From CAZXVW01 sp964644025 (GTDB lineage: Bacteria; Acidobacteriota; Terriglobia; Bryobacterales; Bryobacteraceae), in contig CAZXVW010000147.1 in NCBI GenBank assembly GCA_964644025.1, positions 1 through 10,897 on the forward strand: 10,897 nt of DNA, in the 5' to 3' direction. A program made the translations under genes and the position numbers. The notes below the pieces were generated by a model that saw only the letters and a program-made list of their open reading frames with translations, was not told where the DNA came from and ran no database searches. Shown piece by piece: positions 8,101-10,897 of the stretch (positions are counted from its first letter, which is position 1; each line of letters starts with the position of its first letter).

Positions 8101-8231
8101 GCTCCGAGCTGTGGAATGCCCTGGGCATCACGGTGATCGGCGGAATGATCCTCAGCAGCCTGGTGACCCTGGTCCTGATTCCACTCTTGTACTCGCTGAT
8201 TCACGGCCGCCGCGCCCAGCCCGCCTCATAA
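5124..8231 (+). CDS. RND efflux permease, HAE1 (AcrB) family
   Basis: Full-length inner-membrane proton-driven transporter of 1035 residues, the usual size for the HAE1 branch of RND pumps, which form trimers and export hydrophobic or amphipathic compounds through a periplasmic adaptor and an outer-membrane channel. It shows the two-fold repeat plan: an N-terminal helix after VAVRRPVTT, a large periplasmic domain to about residue 335, membrane helices 2-6 (about 338-500), helix 7 (about 532-552), a second periplasmic domain, and helices 8-12 (about 870-1028). The proton-relay residues are present: Asp402-Asp403 in VGMVVDDSIVVLEN and Lys938 in GIVVKNAIVLVDY, so it should be active and of the drug/lipid type rather than a metal pump. 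No adaptor or outer-membrane gene is next to it. It follows the lipid-type genes on the same strand, so a lipid or lipid-like substrate is a reasonable guess. Codons are richer in C/G-ending forms than in the radical SAM and phasin genes. Confidence 0.96.
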   Translation: MKLPEVAVRRPVTTVMVFAALAMLGGVAASRLNLDMLPDIEPPAISVITPYPGATASDVESDVTKYLEDQLTTTPNLDRLESKSLDNLSVITCRFAWGTNLDVAVNDVREKMDLAKPDIDEHAPDAKEPFIFKFSSAMSPILVLTVTATESTPDLYRIVDKQISDALKRVPGVGAILLYGSTRRQINVHFDRQALEAYHLSVQQVRTLLAAQNLDLPAGTAKVGRQALQIRVTGRYQSPEQIAATVVGTSGDGLVRLRDVAEVADAHEEPTIWGWSGGVPGMVMVIQKQSGTNTVNVINAVKDRLRTIQPRLPADLRIDIVMDSSEDIYAMLHNVGEAAYVGGILVVVICFLFLRRFRTSLIVVLAIPFSIIVAFLGMFMAGYTLNVVSLMSLAIAVGMVVDDSIVVLENITRHVEEGKPPRQAAVQAASEVGLAVTASSLTIVAVFAPLLFLAGTGITGIMFNQLAFMILLTIMVSLFTSLTLIPMASSRLLHVRRPEEKANWFFRLGERSLTALDNAYARLLEWALSHRLVALSLILMVFAGSLFLVRLVGTEFMPPVDTGDLDIVMQLPEGTRGEVTAATTRRALDILVEKVPELDKSYAFAGQSETGFGVAMGMEEGLNIGEIGGRLVDKQFRRRTARQIAAELRPVFQAFPEVEKLSVMGGSMTQQIMLGSEKPVSIEVLGNDLDTLNRVAGQIRDIVAATPGAVDVTLSSKKLRPEIHVRLDRDKAATLGLNVASVADALRTNYYGFSDTKFRDAGDDFDIELRLKKNLRESLQEIGETPLATPAGQMVKLRNVAYVEQAYGPVQIDRKNRARVIRVLADIEQGYVLSDVVGAIRARMGSLELPPGIEIEWGGYVREQETAFGALGLLLILAVVLVYMVMAGQFEDFVDPFIIMFSVPFAFVGVAFAMVLTATPLNLFSYIGIIMLVGIVVKNAIVLVDYVKQLRQRGLGLREAIVRGGRTRLRPVVMTSLTTIFGMVPMALSRGEGSELWNALGITVIGGMILSSLVTLVLIPLLYSLIHGRRAQPAS

Positions 8232-8244
8232 CCGGGCGCCGGCC
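8205..8244. terminator. GC-rich imperfect hairpin over the convergent stop codons
   Basis: GGCCG-CC-GCGCCC (8205-8217) can pair with GGGCGCCGGCC (8234-8244), giving 5 plus 6 base pairs with a two-base bulge. The 16-base loop (8218-8233) holds the stop codons of both converging genes. There is no T-run on either side, so it is not a classical intrinsic terminator; it could pause both polymerases or protect both transcript ends. Pairing was found by eye only. Confidence 0.3.
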
Positions 8245-9065
8245 AGATCCAGCAGAACTTCGAGCGGGTGATGGTCCGAGGCGTTCCCATCGGCAAGCAC
8301 CCAGCCGCTCACCACGCGAAGGCCGCGCACGAAGATCCAGTCCACCGTACGGCCGGCGCGGTTCGTCCCAGCCGGCGCCTGGCCGATAGCGTTGCCGAAG
8401 CCCTCCGTCTCCAGCCGGTCCGTCAGCGGGGAGGGCGCCATCCTCGTGTTGAAGTCCCCCGCGATCACCACCGGCGTGAGGGCCGGGTAGCGGTGGACGT
8501 CGGCGAGGATTTCCTCCAGTTGCGATAAGCGGAGGTTCTCCGGTCCGCGGCTCTCCAAATGCACGTTATAAGTCACGAGGCGGCGTTCCCCAGCCCTGAA
8601 CTCGGTTACCAGCGCCATCCGCCCGCCCAGCCGGCGCTGGAGTTTCGGATGGTTCGGCAAGTACCACCGCGGCAGCCAGAACCGGCTTTGGCAAGCAAAG
8701 CGAAGCAACTGGGAGTGCACGACCGGCAGAGCCGCAAGCGTTGCCTGCCCGTGGTAGGCAGGATCACCCGGTGATCCCTGGCCAAGCTCCTCGAACTCGG
8801 GAGCGAAAACGTAGTGAAAGTGGAGGCGTTCGGCGAGCAGAGCCGCCACGTCACGCCGCCCGGTCCGCCGGGCCCTCCAGTCCACTTCCTGCAGCAGGCA
8901 GATCTGCGGCCGCTCGCGGGCGAGTATCGCCGTGACGGCTGGCAACCGGAGCCCGCGCTCGATGTTCCAACTCAGCAGCTTCAGTGGGAAGCCCGGCGTG
9001 GCATCAGTCCCAAACTTGCCCTTGCGCAACCGGTTGAGAGCATCTTCGCCCGATCGGGAGACCAT
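8226..9065 (-). CDS. Endonuclease/exonuclease/phosphatase (EEP) family hydrolase
   Basis: Metal-dependent phosphodiesterase or phosphatase of the EEP (exonuclease III / DNase I / sphingomyelinase / inositol-phosphatase) fold. In the 279 residues all core motifs occur in order: SWNIERG with Asn34, QEVDWR with the metal-binding Glu60, YNVHLES with His169, IAGDFNT with Asp204 and Asn206, DWIFV, and C-terminal SDHHPL with Asp264-His265. The catalytic set is therefore complete. About 27 polar residues precede the domain and there is no signal peptide, so it is probably cytoplasmic. ATG 9065-9063 is the only ATG ahead of the domain, but its upstream sequence lacks a clear ribosome binding site. Motifs do not separate DNA repair from lipid or inositol-phosphate hydrolysis. 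It lies 95 bases downstream of the cytidylyltransferase gene on the same strand, which makes a lipid-headgroup or phosphodiester substrate worth considering. Its stop codon overlaps that of the RND gene. Confidence 0.92.
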   Translation of the reverse strand: MVSRSGEDALNRLRKGKFGTDATPGFPLKLLSWNIERGLRLPAVTAILARERPQICLLQEVDWRARRTGRRDVAALLAERLHFHYVFAPEFEELGQGSPGDPAYHGQATLAALPVVHSQLLRFACQSRFWLPRWYLPNHPKLQRRLGGRMALVTEFRAGERRLVTYNVHLESRGPENLRLSQLEEILADVHRYPALTPVVIAGDFNTRMAPSPLTDRLETEGFGNAIGQAPAGTNRAGRTVDWIFVRGLRVVSGWVLADGNASDHHPLEVLLDLAGARL

Positions 9066-9160
9066 TGTTGATAACCGTTACCAGACCCACTACGCCCCCG
9101 CCGGACCAGTCACTACCGTCACCGGCTCGTGTTCCCACTCTTCCAGGCGCTGGCGCCGGC
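9066..9160. other. 95-base spacer between the cytidylyltransferase stop and the EEP start
   Basis: No gene is supported here. The sequence is C-rich, with a short GGCGC-TG-GCGCC inverted repeat (9147-9158) whose two-base loop is too tight for a good hairpin, and a repeated GTCAC (9109 and 9118 region). A TAACGGTTAT-like stretch lies just before the EEP start on the minus strand, but no matching -35 box is evident. The EEP gene is most simply read as part of the same leftward transcript. Confidence 0.3.
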
Positions 9161-9964
9161 CTATGCGGCCGAGTCCATTCCGGCGCTCGTTGCCCAGCGC
9201 TCGTTCCCTCCCCGCGCTTCCTCGCCGGGAACCGCGAGCGGCGGCAGGGCCGGATAGATCTCCCGGCGCGCATAGTCCAGATCACCCGGATCGTCGATCT
9301 CGACCCACGGAAGCCCGCTGACCTCGGTGAAGCCGATGGGAACCCCGTTCCCGCCCAGCCGCATAATCGCCTGGTTGAAAAACACGTCCACCCGCCCCTG
9401 GGCAATCATCGCGTCGATGGTGTCGAACAACATCTGGGCGCCCCGCCGCGAGAACGTCGCGATGTTGACAAACGTACCACTCGCCTCTCCGCGGGGGATC
9501 CCCTTGGATAAGGTAACCACACGCCCGTTGCGGATGATCACCTTGGCGGTTTCTTCCCGATATGCGGGATCCACCACCAGGGAAATGTCGCCCTCCGGGC
9601 GCCGGGCCTGGCTCAAAATCTGGGGATGGAACAGCACGTCCGCGTTGAGCACCACGAGCCGATGGAAGCCGACCCAGCTCCGCGCCAGCCCAAGGGAATA
9701 GATGTTGTTCGTGACCGCGAACCGCGGATTGGTGATGAAATCAATCGAGAGCCCGGAATCCAGGTACCGGTGCGCGATATGATCGACAATCCGTTCCCGC
9801 TCATAACCCACGACGAGCCCGATCTCGCGGATGCCGGCTCCCGCCAGCGCGTGGATCTGATAATCAAGTATCGTGTCGCCGCCGAATCCCAACAGGCACT
9901 TCGGCGCGGCGTGGACCGCCGCGATCCGGGTGCCCCGGCCAGCCGCCAGAATTACCGCTCGCAT
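9161..9964 (-). CDS. LicC/IPCT-like sugar-phosphate or phospho-alcohol nucleotidyltransferase
   Basis: Nucleotidyltransferase of the GT-A-like NTP-transferase family, 267 residues from ATG 9964. The N-terminus MRAVILAAGRGTR is the nucleotide-binding loop. PKCLL (Pro21-Lys22) follows, then NADVLF with the first metal-binding Asp109, and WVEIDDPGDLDYAR with the second Asp224. The segment TNNIYSLGLAR (85-95) is characteristic of the phosphocholine cytidylyltransferase LicC, aminoethylphosphonate cytidylyltransferases and inositol-1-phosphate cytidylyltransferase (IPCT), rather than of glucose-1-phosphate enzymes. It therefore probably makes a CDP-alcohol. AAGGAG (9977-9972) is seven bases before ATG 9964 and only one before the in-frame GTG 9970 (which would overlap the preceding stop as GTGA), so ATG is preferred. 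The preceding gene is a CDP-alcohol phosphatidyltransferase that could consume the product. About 25 residues after the core are a variable tail. Which phospho-alcohol it uses cannot be read from the sequence. Confidence 0.92.
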   Translation of the reverse strand: MRAVILAAGRGTRIAAVHAAPKCLLGFGGDTILDYQIHALAGAGIREIGLVVGYERERIVDHIAHRYLDSGLSIDFITNPRFAVTNNIYSLGLARSWVGFHRLVVLNADVLFHPQILSQARRPEGDISLVVDPAYREETAKVIIRNGRVVTLSKGIPRGEASGTFVNIATFSRRGAQMLFDTIDAMIAQGRVDVFFNQAIMRLGGNGVPIGFTEVSGLPWVEIDDPGDLDYARREIYPALPPLAVPGEEARGGNERWATSAGMDSAA

Positions 9965-9966
9965 CG

Positions 9967-10897
9967 TCACGCTCCTTTCCGAATCACCTTTTCAGAGGTT
10001 CGACCGCTACCGCCAAGCAGCCGGCTGGTATGAAGCCCGAGAACCCAGGCAATGTTGCTTCCGAAAGCCGCCAGGACGAAGAAAACCGGCAGCAGGCCGA
10101 GCACGGAGAAAATGACCACAAAGTGGGACAGCGCGGCTTTTTTCAGGAAGAAGTGAATCTGCCGCACCACCCGCGAAATCAGATTCGCTGAATCCGCCTC
10201 CAGCACGCGGTAGTATTCCGGCACGTACTTCCCGGGCTGCACGTGCCGGCTTGCCAGCTTCCGGTGGTAAACCGCCACGGCAAACGTCATCAGCACCCCG
10301 AACAGGAGCACTACACTGATGGCCGGCCATGGCCGGCCGTACTGCCGTGACAATCCCACCCCCATGCCCCCGAACACCGGGATGTAGGTGGCGTAATCCA
10401 CGAACGACTCCAGCCAGCAGCCGAACGCTGACTCGCGCAAGGTGAGCCGTGCCAGCATCCCGTCGAGCTCGTCCACCAGCACCGTGGCGAAATACAGCAA
10501 TGAACCGATAACGTACGCGCTCCAATGGCCCTGCGCGAACCAGTAGCCTGACCACACCGCCAGCGGCAGCCCCATGAAGGTGACGATGTTTGGCGTGACG
10601 GGCGTCCTCGCCAGCGCCCTTAGCAGCGGCCGGCACAGCCACCGGTTGAATTTCGAATAAATCCCGTCCCACGCCTTACCGGAGCGGCGGACCAGCTCGC
10701 GTTCCGCCCGGCGGCGGCCGCGCTTGGAATCGGCCACCCAGCCGGCCGGCTCGGGCAGCTCGACCGTGGCCGGGGCGCTCTCGACCAGCGTGGGAATCTC
10801 CCCGGCGTCGCTCCCCTCGGGCCGCACCACCGCCACCGGCGTCGCCCACCCCAGCGGCTGACCCGGCCAGGAAAACCGCACCGTCACCCCGCTCCGC
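9967..10897 (-). CDS. CDP-alcohol phosphatidyltransferase family protein, 5' end cut by window
   Basis: Integral membrane transferase that joins a phospho-alcohol from a CDP-alcohol to an acceptor alcohol. The signature D-xx-DG-xx-AR-x8-G-xxx-D-xxx-D is read on the minus strand as DELDG-ML-AR, then G-CWL-E-SFV-D. The first two Asp codons are at 10473-10471 and 10464-10462, and the last Asp at 10398-10396. The third Asp is replaced by Glu (GAG, 10410-10408). About six hydrophobic helices surround it. Ahead of the membrane domain are about 90 residues with an Arg-rich stretch (SKRGRRRAEREL) and KAWDGIYSKFNRWL. In many relatives the same linker follows a degenerate nucleotidyltransferase domain. 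The frame has no stop up to the window edge, so the gene probably continues beyond 10897; a GTG at 10887 is a possible but unsupported start. Product could be a phospholipid or a soluble phosphodiester such as an inositol-based solute. It is coupled to the cytidylyltransferase gene downstream. Confidence 0.9.
   Translation of the reverse strand, partial: RSGVTVRFSWPGQPLGWATPVAVVRPEGSDAGEIPTLVESAPATVELPEPAGWVADSKRGRRRAERELVRRSGKAWDGIYSKFNRWLCRPLLRALARTPVTPNIVTFMGLPLAVWSGYWFAQGHWSAYVIGSLLYFATVLVDELDGMLARLTLRESAFGCWLESFVDYATYIPVFGGMGVGLSRQYGRPWPAISVVLLFGVLMTFAVAVYHRKLASRHVQPGKYVPEYYRVLEADSANLISRVVRQIHFFLKKAALSHFVVIFSVLGLLPVFFVLAAFGSNIAWVLGLHTSRLLGGSGRTSEKVIRKGA
9972..9977 (-). promoter_or_regulatory. 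Ribosome binding site selecting ATG 9964 for the cytidylyltransferase
   Basis: On the minus strand AAGGAG lies seven bases from ATG 9964 and one base from GTG 9970. It sits inside the last codons of the CDP-alcohol transferase gene (stop TGA 9969-9967), implying translational coupling. Confidence 0.65.

Noticed and set aside
6474..8204. A 576-codon open frame on the minus strand inside the RND gene
   Set aside because: Its translation is an improbable run of His, Asp, Glu, Gln and Gly without any domain, as expected for the antisense of GC-biased codons; the RND frame is unambiguous.
7691..8389. A 232-codon open frame on the plus strand crossing the convergent junction
   Set aside because: It is an Arg/Pro-rich out-of-frame reading of the RND gene running into the antisense of the EEP gene, with no recognisable domain.
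9004..9405. A minus-strand frame between the cytidylyltransferase and EEP genes
   Set aside because: It is out of frame with and overlaps both clear genes, and its Arg/Gly/Trp-rich translation matches nothing.
9161..9970. Firm assignment as di-myo-inositol-phosphate biosynthesis
   Set aside because: Motifs support a LicC/IPCT-like enzyme, but the substrate cannot be read from them and no inositol-phosphate synthase is in the window.

Overview
The window is about 10.9 kb of moderately GC-rich, gene-dense bacterial DNA. It holds a six-gene rightward block (bases 1 to 8231, first gene cut by the edge) and a three-gene leftward block (10897 to 8226, first gene cut by the other edge). The two blocks converge so tightly that their last stop codons overlap. 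An AcrB-type RND transporter implies a diderm (Gram-negative) cell. A large or soil-type lineage such as Acidobacteriota or a deltaproteobacterial relative would fit the mixture of families, but no rRNA or other phylogenetic marker is present and the assignment is a guess. No tRNA, rRNA, CRISPR array, insertion sequence or attachment site was found.

Rightward block: (1) the C-terminal 67 residues of an Ala/Arg-rich, helix-forming, phasin-like protein; (2) a radical SAM enzyme with a SPASM/twitch-like set of auxiliary cysteines; (3) a 114-residue phasin of the COG3937 type; (4) a patatin-like serine lipid hydrolase; (5) an ABC1/UbiB/COQ8-type atypical kinase with two C-terminal membrane helices; (6) a complete HAE1-type RND permease with no adaptor or outer-membrane partner beside it. 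Spacing is short (patatin and ABC1 genes overlap by 14 bases; 38 bases separate ABC1 and RND), so at least genes 2 to 6 probably form one transcription unit. Two granule- or lipid-surface-type amphipathic proteins, a lipid acyl hydrolase and a lipid/quinone-linked atypical kinase together look like a module acting at a lipid surface or storage granule. That is an inference from gene content, with the radical SAM enzyme as the least understood member.

Leftward block, in transcription order: a CDP-alcohol phosphatidyltransferase (N-terminus outside the window), a LicC/inositol-phosphate-cytidylyltransferase-like nucleotidyltransferase whose start abuts the previous stop, and an endonuclease/exonuclease/phosphatase-fold hydrolase. 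The first two fit a pathway in which a phospho-alcohol is activated with CTP and the CDP-alcohol is then used to make a phosphodiester lipid or solute. This resembles the IPCT and DIPPS activities that are fused in some thermophiles, but here they are separate genes in the opposite order. The transferase carries Glu where its signature motif normally has the third Asp.

Best candidates for something new: the phasin / radical SAM / phasin / patatin / ABC1 arrangement, the variant CDP-alcohol transferase paired with its own cytidylyltransferase, and a GC-rich hairpin whose loop contains both overlapping stop codons at the convergent junction.
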